Of a stretch of 64,000 nt of DNA, positions 52,926-63,133 are shown piece after piece; position 1 is the first letter of the stretch; each line of letters opens with the position of its first letter. The stretch is from Grimontia indica. Lineage in GTDB: Bacteria; Pseudomonadota; Gammaproteobacteria; Enterobacterales; Vibrionaceae. A program made the position numbers and the translations under genes. The notes beneath the pieces were generated by a model that was given only the letters and a program-made list of their open reading frames with translations, was not told where the DNA came from and did not search any database. The stretch is from assembly GCF_000333895.2 (NCBI RefSeq), contig NZ_ANFM02000001.1, positions 62,001 through 126,000 on the forward strand, read 5' to 3'.

Positions 52926-54299
52926 ATGGGCACAGACAGCAGAGGATTGATATATACAGGCACAGATGACGCTGGCGTTAAAAAGTTTGAAGCTGCATTG
53001 GAATGGATTTTCGACTATCGCCCAAATGCCATGGAAAAAATAGACTCCATCCTGGAAGCACACCCAGAATTTGTGATGGCCCACGTCTTGAAGGGTTATA
53101 GCATTGCGAGTGAAGGGCGCTATTCATCATTGGCTGGCATTTCTGATGTGTTGACTTCCATTCGTTCCCTCGTCAAACAAACCAATAGCCGAGAGCAACA
53201 ACATATTTCTGCACTAGAAGCTTATCAGCGGGGGGATATCAAAGCTGCTCTGGAAGTCTGGGCAGGTATTTTGAATGAGTGGCCGCTGGATCTGGTCGCT
53301 TTTCGACAGTCTACAGGTAACCTTTTCTGGTTTGGTGAAAGACAACGATTGGTTGATACTGCCGCGAAAATCGCACCTCACTGGGGAGAAGATATTTCAG
53401 GCTACGGTTATTTTATCGGTGCTTTCAGCTTTGCGCTTGAAGAGGTTGGGGAGTACCAACTGGCTGAAGATTATGCCCGTAGAGCAGTTGAGCTAAATCC
53501 TGCAGATGTATGGGCTGTCCACTCTCTCGCTCATGTGCTGGAAATGAATGCACGCACTGATGAGGGCATAGACTGGATAGAGTCACGCAGAGAACAGTTA
53601 CCTACCCATAACGCGTTTGTCGGCCATCTCTGGTGGCACCTTGCGCTATTCCACCTTGAGCAGGGCAATATTGATGAAGTGTTCTCCCTTCTTGACCACC
53701 ATATTTACCCTGAACCTTCCAATTTCTACTTGAGTGTTCAAAACGGCGCTTCATTACTCAAGCGTTTGGAGTTTTTGGGTATTGAGGTTGGTGAGCGTTG
53801 GCAGCGGCTCTACGAAGGTGTGCGGGATGCTTATGGAGACTATATCTACCTGTTTACTGAACTTCACTCCGCCATGGTGCTCCATCGCGCGGGTGAAAAA
53901 GAGGCAATCTCGTCATTGAAGGGAAAGCTAGGTAACCCAAATGCTCTGCGTTACCCCACTGAAAATGAGCTTTCCCAAAAGCTGGTTACGGGTATTGAAG
54001 CCTTTGAAGATGGCAATTTTGCTCACGCTGCAAATTTGATAACGCCAATTCGATACGATATGGCGAAGCTGGGTGGAAGCCATGCCCAACAAGATATTCT
54101 GCATCAATACCTGATCAACGCTGAAGTTGAGCAAGGCCATTTGGAAACAACAAAAGGCTTTCTCAAAGAAAGGGTGTCCCGCAGAACCCAGTGGGACCTG
54201 GCTCCTGAGATCTACCTGAGAAAATACGCTGCAATTGAAAGGCTGACGTTAGGTGGCGATAGACAAGCACTGAATCAATTACTTAGACGCGTTCTTTAA
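52926..54299 (+). CDS. Tetratricopeptide-type protein, TTC38 family
   Basis: A 457-residue soluble protein made of helical TPR-like repeats. The blocks YARRAVELNPADVWAVHSLA followed by HVLEMNARTDEGIDW, and FVGHLWWHLALFHLEQGN are typical of TTC38-like proteins. No signal peptide. The ATG follows AGGGAGAA. It lies 29 bases before the DsbA-like gene and is probably co-transcribed with it. Family members have no settled function; a scaffold or quality-control role is possible. Confidence 0.85.
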   Translation: MGTDSRGLIYTGTDDAGVKKFEAALEWIFDYRPNAMEKIDSILEAHPEFVMAHVLKGYSIASEGRYSSLAGISDVLTSIRSLVKQTNSREQQHISALEAYQRGDIKAALEVWAGILNEWPLDLVAFRQSTGNLFWFGERQRLVDTAAKIAPHWGEDISGYGYFIGAFSFALEEVGEYQLAEDYARRAVELNPADVWAVHSLAHVLEMNARTDEGIDWIESRREQLPTHNAFVGHLWWHLALFHLEQGNIDEVFSLLDHHIYPEPSNFYLSVQNGASLLKRLEFLGIEVGERWQRLYEGVRDAYGDYIYLFTELHSAMVLHRAGEKEAISSLKGKLGNPNALRYPTENELSQKLVTGIEAFEDGNFAHAANLITPIRYDMAKLGGSHAQQDILHQYLINAEVEQGHLETTKGFLKERVSRRTQWDLAPEIYLRKYAAIERLTLGGDRQALNQLLRRVL

Positions 54300-54328
54300 C
54301 ATTTCACAGTGACAAGGATTAGTTTTTC

Positions 54329-54961
54329 ATGACAGTACAGGTTAACTTCTACAGTGATTTGCTTTGTTTTTGGGGTTGGGTTGGCCAGCATTACAACGAC
54401 AAAATCATGCATCTTTGGGATAACTCCCATGTGCAGTGGCAGCATCATTATTTGGCCTTGTATGCCAATGTACCCGAACGGATGAATTCTATTGGAGTGG
54501 GTGAACGCGGTTACATGAAATATGCCGAAATCACTGAAAGGTTAATGGCGAAATTTGATGGCTTGGACGTTCACCCTGACTTATGGAGAAAAGTCCGTCC
54601 ATCGAGTTCATTGATGCCGCATCAAGCGTTGAAAGCGGTGCAGTTTGTCGCGGGTAATGACGTTGCGGTTGAACTTGAACATGCACTCCGTGAAGCGTTT
54701 TTCCGCGATGCAAGGGATATCAGCCACTATGGTGTGTTAAAAGATGTGCTTGAGGAGTGTCACCTTGCAACGCCAGACATCATGGAGCACTTTTTGACGG
54801 GCAAAGCCTTGGCAGATGTCTACGGTGACATCAAGCATGCGGAGGAAGACAAAATTCCGGGTAGCCCGGCGTGGATTTTTGACTCCGGTCGTTATCGATT
54901 CTTCGGGCAAGTGGATATCGACGTACTGGCATTTGCCATTAATAATCTGGCGCGGGAGTGA
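54329..54961 (+). CDS. DsbA family (FrnE/HCCA isomerase-like) protein
   Basis: A 210-residue thioredoxin-fold protein of the DsbA/2-hydroxychromene-2-carboxylate isomerase group: VNFYSDLLCFWGWVGQ at the start and GSPAWIFDSGRYRFFGQVD at the end with the cis-Pro region. The active-site motif reads C13-F-W-G16, so only one Cys of the usual CxxC is present and it cannot act as an ordinary disulfide oxidase; a glutathione-type activity is an alternative. No signal peptide. Co-directional with the TTC38-like gene. Its stop is adjacent to the convergent ynjF gene. Confidence 0.8.
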   Translation: MTVQVNFYSDLLCFWGWVGQHYNDKIMHLWDNSHVQWQHHYLALYANVPERMNSIGVGERGYMKYAEITERLMAKFDGLDVHPDLWRKVRPSSSLMPHQALKAVQFVAGNDVAVELEHALREAFFRDARDISHYGVLKDVLEECHLATPDIMEHFLTGKALADVYGDIKHAEEDKIPGSPAWIFDSGRYRFFGQVDIDVLAFAINNLARE

Positions 54962-55594
54962 TCATCCCGCGCTATCCTGAGGTGGATGATCTTTCAGTGT
55001 TTGATAACCTGCCCAAATGCGTGTGGCTGTGGTTATCCAACATAGAGCGCCGAACGTCCAGGCAATTTCTGCAAAGTAACCGGGGAACAAGCAAAACAGC
55101 ACAAAGCACGCAATGGTTTCCGTTCCCTCGGTTAAACCGCCTATGTAATAAAGCGATTTGCTCTGATAAACCGGGTTTTCGATATTGCGCTTGCTTGCCA
55201 TGATGGCAAACGCGAGGAAGCTCGAGCCTGTCCCCATAAAGGAAAACACCAGAAATGTCGCAGCAACTGCGTTTTGTTCGGGATTTGCCAAAGCAAAAGC
55301 AAACGGGATCATCGAATAGAACAGGAAATCTAACGTGATATCCAGAAACCCACCTGCATCGGTAATCCCTTGTCTTCGAGCCAACGCGCCATCCAAACCA
55401 TCAAAAATGCGGTTCAGTGCGATAAAGAGTAACCCAAGCCAGTAATACTCGTAAGTAATCGCAGGCAGTGCCAGCAAGCCAATCAGAAAGCCACTCACTG
55501 TGACTTGGTTAGCAGTCAGGCCAATTTTGTCAGGGATCTTGGCTGCTTGCTTTAAGGGCCAACGTATAACGGCGATGGAATAGCGATCAAGCAT
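54962..55594 (-). CDS. ynjF: CDP-alcohol phosphatidyltransferase family protein YnjF
   Basis: A 210-residue membrane enzyme with the CDP-alcohol phosphotransferase motif: Asp65, Asp68-Gly69, Ala72-Arg73, Gly81, Asp85 and Asp89 in RIFDGLDGALARRQGITDAG and the FLDITLD that follows. About six membrane segments. It would move a phosphoalcohol group from a CDP-linked donor, probably to a lipid or polar alcohol. It overlaps the ynjD-like gene by eight bases and belongs to the E. coli ynjB-C-D-F arrangement, hence the symbol. The true substrate is unknown. Confidence 0.8.
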   Translation of the reverse strand: MLDRYSIAVIRWPLKQAAKIPDKIGLTANQVTVSGFLIGLLALPAITYEYYWLGLLFIALNRIFDGLDGALARRQGITDAGGFLDITLDFLFYSMIPFAFALANPEQNAVAATFLVFSFMGTGSSFLAFAIMASKRNIENPVYQSKSLYYIGGLTEGTETIACFVLFCLFPGYFAEIAWTFGALCWITTATRIWAGYQTLKDHPPQDSAG

Positions 55595-56273
55595 TGTTCT
55601 GCTCCGTATTCATAAAACCCACTTTCGAGGTCGTTTCCCTTTCTTTATTTGGCCAATGCAGCAAGGTACTCTCCATGGGTACATCATCCTCATCGTGTGT
55701 CACCATTACAGCTGCAATGTTACGGGTTTTGATTTGCTTGAAGACAAATGCGCGGAATGATTTTCGAAGTGGCTTATCCAGCTTGCTAAAAGGCTCATCC
55801 AGCAATATGACTTTGGGATGAGAGAGCAGGGTACGCATTAAACTGATGCGCGCACGTTGACCACCGGAGATTTGGTCTGGCGCTTTAAAAGCGATATCCG
55901 CGAGTTCAATTTCTTTCAATGTTGCCAAGGATCGTTCTTTTTTCTCGGCAGCACTCATGGTGTCAGGCAAGCCAAATGCAAGGTTCTGCCACACATTGAG
56001 GTGCGGGAAAAGTAAATCATCTTGAAACAGAATTCCTACCGCCCGCTTTTCAGCAGGGAGTGATTGGATGTTTTGGTCATTAACCAGAATATCGCCTTCG
56101 GAATCGAACTCTGGGGAAAGATGTCCGGCAATCGCGCTGAGTAGGGTGGATTTACCACAGCCACTTGGCCCCATGATCGACAGTACATCCCCATTTTCGA
56201 CGAGGAAGGACATGCCGGTGACCAAAGCGGCTTGATTAGATTTTATAGTCAGGTTTTGTACGGACAAACTCAT
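55587..56273 (-). CDS. ynjD: ABC transporter ATP-binding protein YnjD
   Basis: A 228-residue ATPase: Walker A GPSGCGKST, Q-loop GILFQDDLLFPHL, signature ISGGQRARISL and Walker B VILLDEPFSKLD, with the switch His in MVTHDEDDV. Its context with YnjB-like and YnjC-like genes makes it the energy unit of that importer. It overlaps both neighbours (8 bases with ynjF, 38 with ynjC). Cytosolic, bound to the permease. Confidence 0.87.
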   Translation of the reverse strand: MSLSVQNLTIKSNQAALVTGMSFLVENGDVLSIMGPSGCGKSTLLSAIAGHLSPEFDSEGDILVNDQNIQSLPAEKRAVGILFQDDLLFPHLNVWQNLAFGLPDTMSAAEKKERSLATLKEIELADIAFKAPDQISGGQRARISLMRTLLSHPKVILLDEPFSKLDKPLRKSFRAFVFKQIKTRNIAAVMVTHDEDDVPMESTLLHWPNKERETTSKVGFMNTEQNNA

Positions 56274-57942
56274 TCACAGACTCTCTGGATTCATCATGTC
56301 GGGCTAGGCGACGGCGCGGGTCAGCCAATCGGCTGGCAGCCAGCGCAAAGGCAAAGAAAACAAGCGGCAGAAAGGCTTGAATCAGGCCATACACGGCGCT
56401 GATACGTCTATCCTGACCGCTGGCTAGGCTGACAGCTTCGGTAGTTAATGTGGTAATACGTCCTGCGCCTAAAAGCTGTGTAGGCAGATATTGGGCAAAA
56501 CTGACACTGAGACCGACAGCCCAAGCCAGCAAAATAGCGGGAATCACAATCGGTAGCTTCACCTGCCACCAGGCTTTAAACGGACTGTGCCCCAAGCTAC
56601 GTGCTGTTTGCGTTAAGCGTTGATCGAACGATTTCCAAGGCCCATCCAACGCGAGATAAACATAAGGAAAGGCAAACAGAATATGCGCCCAGATGGTAGC
56701 AGGGACGTGCCATTGTCCCGGTAACATGTATATCGCGACCTGAATACCGAACAGAATCGATAACTGTGGGATCAGCATTGGCACAGCAATCACCAACTGC
56801 GGCAGTGATTTGTGGTACTTATCGCGATACTCCAGACAGCCGACGGCAAATATCAACGCAACCGTTGCGGATATCAAGCCAAGAATGAGGCTGTTGGTCG
56901 CCAGCTCAATCAAGTGGCCTGATTCCTGTTCCCAAAACCGGGTGCTGGTGCGCGTCGGCCAGATATCTGGAAAGCGCCATCGAAGGGCGAATGACCAAAC
57001 CAGCAACAGGGGAATCATCATAAAAGGCAGCAGGGCGATGAACTTAAACAGGTGTCGTCCCGGCAGTGCATAGGTTTTGCTGCCGCTGAACTGCCAGTTC
57101 TGCCAAACGTTAATCAGCACATATTCGAACAGGCGGTAGAGAAGCAGCGTGCCGAAACAGAGGACGAATAACGAAATGGCCCCTGCTGCTGCACGTGGCA
57201 GCATGGATAAGTCAGGGTCGTTAAACCATTGCCACACCAATACGGCAAAGGTGGTGGGCGAGGTAGGCCCCAGAATCATCGCCACATCAACGACGGATAA
57301 CCCGTAAGCCAACACGGCATAAATTGGGAAACGCATCTTCGGCAGCCATTGCGGAAACACCACTTTCAACCAAGCCGCGGTGCGGTTGTAGCCGAGGCTT
57401 TGTGAAGCTGCGAGCAAACGGTCTACCTGCATTTGCTTAAGCACAGAAAGGCTCATCAGCAAAAGGAAAGGGGTTTCCTTCACCGCCAAAGCCAGAATCA
57501 ATCCAATACCGCTGCTGTCCTGAACCAGCGACCAGTGGTAGGGCTGTTCTTGTCCGGTAAACAGCGCGATAAAACGGAATAACCAACCTGATGGTGCAAA
57601 GGTAAGGGCAAAGCCAATCGCAAAGGCGACGTGAGGCATGGCCAGCAAAGGAGAAAGCCACTGCTCGATGCGTTTCCAGAATCGGGTTCCCCAGCAGGAT
57701 TGAAGGATCAGAAACGTAAACAGTACGGCAAAGAAAGAGGCGGCAATACCAGTAAACAGGGTGAGCTGAATGGCTTTGTTAGTGCCGGGCCACTCTTGCA
57801 TCGCGCGCCAACCATCAAGGCTGGGTTCGCTTAATCCAAGAACGGGAAGATAACTGACGGCTGAAAGTAACACGCCGCCAAGTCCGGGAAGGAGAGGTAA
57901 ACAGCACACGACTAATGTCATCAAATACAGCAGGCGTAACAT
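56236..57942 (-). CDS. ynjC: ABC transporter permease YnjC (two fused halves)
   Basis: A 568-residue inner-membrane permease with about twelve membrane segments, two binding-protein-dependent permease domains fused in one chain, as in ThiP/FbpB. EAA-like loops occur in LAASQSLGYNRTAAWLKVVF and ARSLGHSPFKAWWQVKLPIV. It is part of the YnjBCD importer, whose substrate is unknown in E. coli. The gene overlaps ynjD at its 3' end and follows ynjB after 49 bases. Confidence 0.87.
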   Translation of the reverse strand: MLRLLYLMTLVVCCLPLLPGLGGVLLSAVSYLPVLGLSEPSLDGWRAMQEWPGTNKAIQLTLFTGIAASFFAVLFTFLILQSCWGTRFWKRIEQWLSPLLAMPHVAFAIGFALTFAPSGWLFRFIALFTGQEQPYHWSLVQDSSGIGLILALAVKETPFLLLMSLSVLKQMQVDRLLAASQSLGYNRTAAWLKVVFPQWLPKMRFPIYAVLAYGLSVVDVAMILGPTSPTTFAVLVWQWFNDPDLSMLPRAAAGAISLFVLCFGTLLLYRLFEYVLINVWQNWQFSGSKTYALPGRHLFKFIALLPFMMIPLLLVWSFALRWRFPDIWPTRTSTRFWEQESGHLIELATNSLILGLISATVALIFAVGCLEYRDKYHKSLPQLVIAVPMLIPQLSILFGIQVAIYMLPGQWHVPATIWAHILFAFPYVYLALDGPWKSFDQRLTQTARSLGHSPFKAWWQVKLPIVIPAILLAWAVGLSVSFAQYLPTQLLGAGRITTLTTEAVSLASGQDRRISAVYGLIQAFLPLVFFAFALAASRLADPRRRLARHDESRESVNEFVRTKPDYKI

Positions 57943-57991
57943 GTTTACCTCATTTCGTATGAAGCGCTTATCGCTTCAACATTTACTCTAA

Positions 57992-59125
57992 TTATTGACC
58001 ATAGCGCTTAAGCCATTCTTGCTCGAGCGCTCCTTGCCAGCTTGGATGTGGCTCAGGCTGCGACTTGAACAATGGCTTGCTATCCGTCAGTTTTACGACC
58101 GCTGGATCACCCCAGTAATCGCTGTTTGCTTTACGAGCCTGCGCTTCTTCACTCATCAGGAAGTTAACGGCGACGAGTGCGCCTTCTTTTGCATTAGCGT
58201 TCCAAGGGATGCCCATAAAGTGAATGTTGGACAGGGCACCCTTGTCAAAAGCAAAGGCTTTTGCGGAAGGCGCAAGTGTACCGTTTTTCACTGCCGTTTC
58301 AGCGGCATTGGGGTTAAATGTGATGGCAAGCAGCAACTCTCCATCATCCAACAACTGCATGGTTTCTGCGCTGGCCGCCGGGAATTGTTTACCTTGACGC
58401 CAAGCCACAGCATGCAATTCATCCAAGTACTTCCAAAGTGGCGCTGTCACCGCTTCGAAATCGGCTTGATCAGCAGGCTTGTATAGCGGGGCAGTATCCG
58501 TGCTCAATTCCAGCAAAGCGGCTTTCAGGAAGCTGGTACCGTGGAATGCCGGTGGTTTCGGGTAGGTGATTTTCCCTGGAAACGCTTTGGCCAGACTCAG
58601 CATCTCGTTGAAAGAGGCTGGTGGGTTTGCCAGTGTCTTTTCGTCGTGAATGAAAACTAACTGGCCGACACCCCAAGGTGCTTCCAAACCATTTGTCGGC
58701 TCGGTAAAGTCCTCTTTGACTGGCAGGGATTTATCAACAATCGACCAGCTAGGCAGGCTTTCAACAAACGGTCCAAACAACAGGCCGTTTGATTTCATTG
58801 ATTTGAAGTTTTCACCATTAATCCAAACCATGTCTACGCTGCCGCCTTCATTCTTGCCTGCGGCTTTTTCAGCGACCAAACGGTTAACGGTCTCTGCAAT
58901 GTCAGACACTTTAACGTGTTGAAGCGTGACGCCGTAACGATCTTTCAGCTCGTCGCCCGCCCAACGCAGGTAAGCATTGATTTCCGGGCTACCGCCCCAG
59001 GCATTGAAGTAAACCGTTTGGCCTTGAGCACCTTCTTCAATTTTCTCCCAGTTGGAGAGGTCAGCCGCTGAAACGGCTGAAGTGAAGGCGAGGGCGCAAG
59101 CTGCGACGATGGATTTCAAATTCAT
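57992..59125 (-). CDS. ynjB: ABC transporter substrate-binding protein YnjB
   Basis: A 377-residue periplasmic binding protein. Residues 1-20 ([20 protein letters not shown]) are a Sec signal peptide with an AxA cleavage site. The mature protein opens [20 protein letters not shown] and continues [13 protein letters not shown], as in YnjB, and includes [18 protein letters not shown] at 59125, with AAGGAAG upstream, is preferred over the TTG at 59134. It belongs to the ynjBCDF operon and follows the VTT-reductase fusion by five bases. Confidence 0.86.
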   Translation of the reverse strand: MNLKSIVAACALAFTSAVSAADLSNWEKIEEGAQGQTVYFNAWGGSPEINAYLRWAGDELKDRYGVTLQHVKVSDIAETVNRLVAEKAAGKNEGGSVDMVWINGENFKSMKSNGLLFGPFVESLPSWSIVDKSLPVKEDFTEPTNGLEAPWGVGQLVFIHDEKTLANPPASFNEMLSLAKAFPGKITYPKPPAFHGTSFLKAALLELSTDTAPLYKPADQADFEAVTAPLWKYLDELHAVAWRQGKQFPAASAETMQLLDDGELLLAITFNPNAAETAVKNGTLAPSAKAFAFDKGALSNIHFMGIPWNANAKEGALVAVNFLMSEEAQARKANSDYWGDPAVVKLTDSKPLFKSQPEPHPSWQGALEQEWLKRYGQ

Positions 59126-59130
59126 GGTGA

Positions 59131-61308
59131 TCAATCTTCCTTAATCATGGTTTGAGATTTGTTTGCACTGGATTCGTTACGCATCCAGGTGTGGAACTTC
59201 TCTACCCAAGCCAGCAATCCTTGAGGAGCATTGTTTTGCTTCCAAACACCGGCAGTGTATTTGGTGGCTTCACTCATGGTTGGGTAAGGGTGCACTGTAC
59301 CGAGGATCTTGTTCAATCCAAGGCCGTGACGCATCGCTAGGGTGAATTCTGCGAGCAGGTCGCCAGCATGTGAACCCACAATGGTTGCACCCAGAATTTT
59401 GTCTTTGCCTTTCGGCGTGATGACTTTGATAAAGCCGTGATCTTCACCGTCTGCAATCGCGCGATCTAAATCGTCGATACCGTAGTGCGCCACTTCGTAC
59501 TCGATACCTTGTGCAATCGCTTCTTTCTCGTTGATGCCGACACGGGCAACTTCTGGCGCCGTATAGGTCGCTGCGGGCATCACAGAGTAATCTGCTTTGA
59601 ATTTCTTAAAGTCACCAAACAGAGCATTCACTGCTGCATACCAAGCCTGATGGCCTGCAGCGTGGGTCAGTTGGAAAGGACCTGCCACATCACCCACCGC
59701 AAAGATGTTCGGGTAGTTGGTTTGCAGATACTCGTTCACTTTGACGGTGCCGCGCTCCGTGAGCTCAACGCCGATGTCCTCAAGGCCAAAGCCTTTGGTG
59801 TTAGCGACACGACCAAGCGCCAGCATCACATAGTCAAACTCGATGACAACTTCTTCGCCATTGTGCTCAAGGTAAGCACGTTGAACGTCGCCTTCTTTTT
59901 CAAAGCGTGTGGCTTTGTGGCCAAGCAAAATGTTCACGCCGTCTTCTTTCAGGCCTTTTACAACCAGTTCAGCAGCGTCGGCATCTTCACGGATCAGCAG
60001 TTGGTCTGCCATTTCCACCAAGGTCACGTCTGTACCGAGGCGAGAGAAGCTTTGTGCCAATTCGCTACCAATGGGACCACCACCCAGTACCAGCAGCTTC
60101 TTAGGCTGCTCTTGAAGCTCCCAGACGTTGTCTGAGGTCAGGTAGCTCACTTCTTGTAGACCCGGAATACCAGGAACTAAAGGACGCGCACCGGTTGCGA
60201 TAACAATGTTACGCGTGGTCAGGCGCTGACCATTCACTTCGACTTCCCAAGGAGACAGGATCTTCGCTTCACCTTCGATACATTCCACGCCAAGCTTGGT
60301 GTAACGCTCGACAGAATCGTGTGGCTCGATGTCAGCAATCACTTTATGTACACGGCCCATTACTTGTTGGAAATCCACGGTAGGTTCGCCTACGTTCACT
60401 CCAAACTCTTGTGAGCGTTTGATTTCATGCACGGCATGACCTGCACGAATCAAGGCTTTTGATGGCACGCAGCCAGTATTTAGACAGTCACCGCCCATTT
60501 TGTGTTTTTCAATCAGGGTGACTTTGGCTTTTACAGCAGCACCAATGTAGGTGGTGACCAAGCCGCCAGCACCTGCACCAATCGCAATCAGGTTGCGGTC
60601 AAACGTGGCTGGCTTTTGCCATTTGGCGTAGACACGGCGTTTTTGAATCACGTTCATGATCATCTTGGCGATGATTGGGAACACACCAAGCAAAAACAGT
60701 GACAGCAATACACCCGGAGAGACAATGCCGCTTAGTGAATCGATTTGCGCCAATTGCGTACCTGCGTTGATGTAAACCGCAGTGCCTGGCAGCATACCGA
60801 TTTGGCTAACAATATAGAAAGTCGCTGTGCGGATTGGCGTTAAGCCCATCAGCAGGTTAATCAGGAAGAACGGAAATACCGGGATGAGACGCAGTGTCAG
60901 AAGGTAGAAAGGACCATCCTTCTCGACGCCTTGGTTAATCGTCGCTAATCGATCACCAAACTTGCTCTGAACCGAATCTTTCAGCAGGAAGCGGCTGACG
61001 AGGAATGCCAGCGTAGCACCAATGGAGCTGGCAAACGACACAAGAAGCAACGCCCACCAGAAGCCAAATAATGCTGCACCAAGCAGTGTCGCAATCGCCG
61101 CGCCGGGCAGTGAGAGTGCAGTCATCGCGATGTAGACAACGAAATAGATGATGCTTGCCGTAACAAAGTTACTCGCGATGGTGTCTTTTAATGCTTCATG
61201 CTGAGCCTTGGCGTTTTCAAGCGTAAACAGTGCGCCGAGGTCGAAGGCAAACCATGTGACAAATATGGCTGCAATGACAATGAGAACAGCTAACTTCTTT
61301 GTGTTCAT
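59131..61308 (-). CDS. VTT-domain/FAD-dependent disulfide reductase fusion
   Basis: A 725-residue fusion. Residues about 1-215 are a VTT/TVP38-like membrane domain ([38 protein letters not shown]). Residues about 235-710 are a pyridine-nucleotide-disulfide oxidoreductase resembling mercuric/dihydrolipoamide reductases: FAD motif [18 protein letters not shown], redox-active Cys275/Cys280 ([13 protein letters not shown]), NAD(P) motif [16 protein letters not shown] and the C-terminal dimer His-Glu ([11 protein letters not shown]). It has no C-terminal Cys pair of MerA. It heads the ynjBCDF operon. Electron transfer to a membrane or periplasmic target is an inference. AAGGATCAGGA ribosome-binding site. 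Confidence 0.9.
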   Translation of the reverse strand: MNTKKLAVLIVIAAIFVTWFAFDLGALFTLENAKAQHEALKDTIASNFVTASIIYFVVYIAMTALSLPGAAIATLLGAALFGFWWALLLVSFASSIGATLAFLVSRFLLKDSVQSKFGDRLATINQGVEKDGPFYLLTLRLIPVFPFFLINLLMGLTPIRTATFYIVSQIGMLPGTAVYINAGTQLAQIDSLSGIVSPGVLLSLFLLGVFPIIAKMIMNVIQKRRVYAKWQKPATFDRNLIAIGAGAGGLVTTYIGAAVKAKVTLIEKHKMGGDCLNTGCVPSKALIRAGHAVHEIKRSQEFGVNVGEPTVDFQQVMGRVHKVIADIEPHDSVERYTKLGVECIEGEAKILSPWEVEVNGQRLTTRNIVIATGARPLVPGIPGLQEVSYLTSDNVWELQEQPKKLLVLGGGPIGSELAQSFSRLGTDVTLVEMADQLLIREDADAAELVVKGLKEDGVNILLGHKATRFEKEGDVQRAYLEHNGEEVVIEFDYVMLALGRVANTKGFGLEDIGVELTERGTVKVNEYLQTNYPNIFAVGDVAGPFQLTHAAGHQAWYAAVNALFGDFKKFKADYSVMPAATYTAPEVARVGINEKEAIAQGIEYEVAHYGIDDLDRAIADGEDHGFIKVITPKGKDKILGATIVGSHAGDLLAEFTLAMRHGLGLNKILGTVHPYPTMSEATKYTAGVWKQNNAPQGLLAWVEKFHTWMRNESSANKSQTMIKED

Positions 61309-61394
61309 TCCTGATCCTTTATAAGTGACGTTGTTCCACGAGTCTGTTCAATCGAAATTTGGATAACAGCGTTGCTCAAAGCACAGTTCTAACT

Positions 61395-61685
61395 ATGGCA
61401 AAAGTTTCCTTTTGTCTGGACGAAATGCACTTCATTACCAAAGAGTTAAACAGGTTTATTGCCAAAACTGTGACCTTGGGAGTAAACGAGGTTCAGTTTG
61501 ACGAAAGCAATACGTGGATTTGCGCGCTTTTCCTAATTTTGCTTGCTGGATATGACCGAGGGGATTTGGGAAAAATTACAAACTTCTTCAAAATTTTCGA
61601 TGCTATATGTTCAAACATGTATATGAAAGGCTGCCGAGAGAGAGTTAACTTCCTGATAAAAATGAGAATATACGAGATTGAATAG
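61395..61685 (+). CDS. Doubtful small hypothetical protein
   Basis: A 96-residue frame starting MAKVSFCLDEMHFITKELNR, with a hydrophobic middle (WICALFLILLAGYD). No ribosome-binding site is seen and no family was recognised. It is divergent from the VTT-reductase gene. It could be a real small protein or a chance frame in an otherwise gene-free gap; low confidence. Confidence 0.3.
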   Translation: MAKVSFCLDEMHFITKELNRFIAKTVTLGVNEVQFDESNTWICALFLILLAGYDRGDLGKITNFFKIFDAICSNMYMKGCRERVNFLIKMRIYEIE

Positions 61686-61721
61686 AGTCTGGATGTGTCA
61701 ATGAAGAATCACAAGTTGGAT

Positions 61722-62063
61722 TCATAGGCAGTATTTAGTGTATTGAAGTACCAAAATGCCGAGAGGGATGAGAGCCAGCGTCGTTGCGCCGCCAATGTGG
61801 TAGTTACGGTGCCAATAGCAGCGTTGAGCAAAACTATTCAACCGTAGGCCCCAAACCACAACCAGAGCGTTGATACCGAAAAAAAGGATAACAATGATGG
61901 TGAGAAACGAGGGGTCAAAAGTGCCGTGCGTATTTGCCGCATACGAGGCTGCAGGGAAAAAGAAGCAAAGAAAAACCGTCCATTTGAATCTGCGCGGCCA
62001 TTTTCTGAAATGGTCGCGGAAAATTCTGTCTATTTGGTCTGGAAACGGCTTTGTGTAGTGCAT
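61722..62063 (-). CDS. Small hypothetical membrane protein
   Basis: A 113-residue protein with three hydrophobic segments (FKWTVFLCFFFPAASYA, LTIIVILFFGINALVVVWG and TTLALIPLGILVLQ) and a basic N-terminus. The ribosome-binding site is weak. A CRP-like site lies about 90 bases upstream of its start. No family recognised. Confidence 0.5.
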   Translation of the reverse strand: MHYTKPFPDQIDRIFRDHFRKWPRRFKWTVFLCFFFPAASYAANTHGTFDPSFLTIIVILFFGINALVVVWGLRLNSFAQRCYWHRNYHIGGATTLALIPLGILVLQYTKYCL

Positions 62064-62152
62064 TTTTCTGTTGCCATTTGTCTGTCTTCTCTTTTGGCAT
62101 AGTTCAGATTTGCATGCACTGGTAAGCGGGCAAGGCTCTTGTGTATCTTATA

Positions 62153-62168
62153 TGTGACACATGTCACG
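62153..62168. promoter_or_regulatory. CRP-like binding site
   Basis: TGTGA-CACATG-TCACG matches the TGTGA-N6-TCACA consensus in nine of ten positions, about 90 bases before the small membrane protein gene (minus strand). No other function seen in the gap 62064-62373. Confidence 0.5.
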
Positions 62169-62373
62169 AAAATGGTTTTAGGAGTGCTTTGTTGAGGTTG
62201 ATCGAACGACGGTCAAAATCATCGGTTTTTTATCAGTTTTCTCTGACAAAGCCTTATCAAATAAGCAATGGTTCATGGCAGGACTTTCCATTATCTCTCT
62301 CCAAAACAGCATCAAATCGACAGGAATTTTGCAAATTAGTTCGGATTTACAGTACGGAATATCAGAAAGCAAA

Positions 62374-62406
62374 ACAGCCAGCGGCGGAGAAGGGCACGCT
62401 GGCTGT
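62374..62406 (-). terminator. Terminator of tfoY
   Basis: Ten-bp stem ACAGCCAGCG/CGCTGGCTGT with a 13-base loop and a T-rich tail on the minus strand. Confidence 0.8.
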
Positions 62407-62429
62407 CTCTATAACGAAGTAATCGTGAA

Positions 62430-63023
62430 TTACTGTCGAAGGGTTTCGAGCAACTCGTTTCTGCGTTGGGGCGTGATCACCGACCAATGCTTGCCTTCAA
62501 TCGCACCTTCCAGCGCCCATAGTAACTCGAGGCTTAGCGTATCGTTGTGGGATTTTTGTAGTGCTTGATAAGCACCTACTGCGCCGGCACGCTGAAGCTC
62601 TTCGACGGATTCGATACCTGCTTTTTTCAGCATACGTTCCGTCGCAAGGCGAAGGTTCGGAAGATCTTTGATACGTGAAGGCGCCGCAGTCTTCTTTTCT
62701 TGCTGGTCTTCCCTTGCAATTGCGAGGGCCTTGGTGGCGTGGTCCATCATTAGACCGGACTGATCCCACCAATCTTGTGGTACGGCGTAGTACTTAGTGA
62801 CAACTGGGAATCCACGCTTCTTATACACGTAGGGTTCCATATTCAGTGCTTTGAATTCTGTTTCGTTGGCTGGGCCAGCGCGAAGATGAAGCTGGTCATT
62901 GACGACAAGTGCAAACATTGTCTCGTCGCAGAAAACACCAAAACCACCAAACATAGAGCGCGATTTCATTTTGCCCAGACATTCGAAGAACTTCAGTGTG
63001 TTTTTTAGGGTTGGTTTATCCAT
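62430..63023 (-). CDS. tfoY: TfoX/Sxy family regulator TfoY
   Basis: A 197-residue protein with both Sxy domains: an N-terminal TfoX_N ([20 protein letters not shown]) and a C-terminal TfoX_C ([20 protein letters not shown]...GAVGAYQAL). In Vibrio, two such proteins exist: TfoX, the competence regulator, and TfoY, which drives motility and type VI secretion. The GEMM-I riboswitch upstream identifies this one as TfoY. The ATG at 63023 is preferred to the TTG at 63038. Expression should respond to cyclic-di-GMP. Confidence 0.85.
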   Translation of the reverse strand: MDKPTLKNTLKFFECLGKMKSRSMFGGFGVFCDETMFALVVNDQLHLRAGPANETEFKALNMEPYVYKKRGFPVVTKYYAVPQDWWDQSGLMMDHATKALAIAREDQQEKKTAAPSRIKDLPNLRLATERMLKKAGIESVEELQRAGAVGAYQALQKSHNDTLSLELLWALEGAIEGKHWSVITPQRRNELLETLRQ

Positions 63024-63133
63024 GTGACTTATTCTCAATCAATACGTTCCTGGATGAATGGTCAAGGAGTAACGTAGCAATGCTAATTCAGAGAATTGTC
63101 AACGCACCGGGCGAACCGGATGTGAAATGCTAA

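Noticed and set aside
59485-60135. 216-codon frame opposite the flavoprotein fusion
   Set aside because: Shadow of the reductase gene with no family features.
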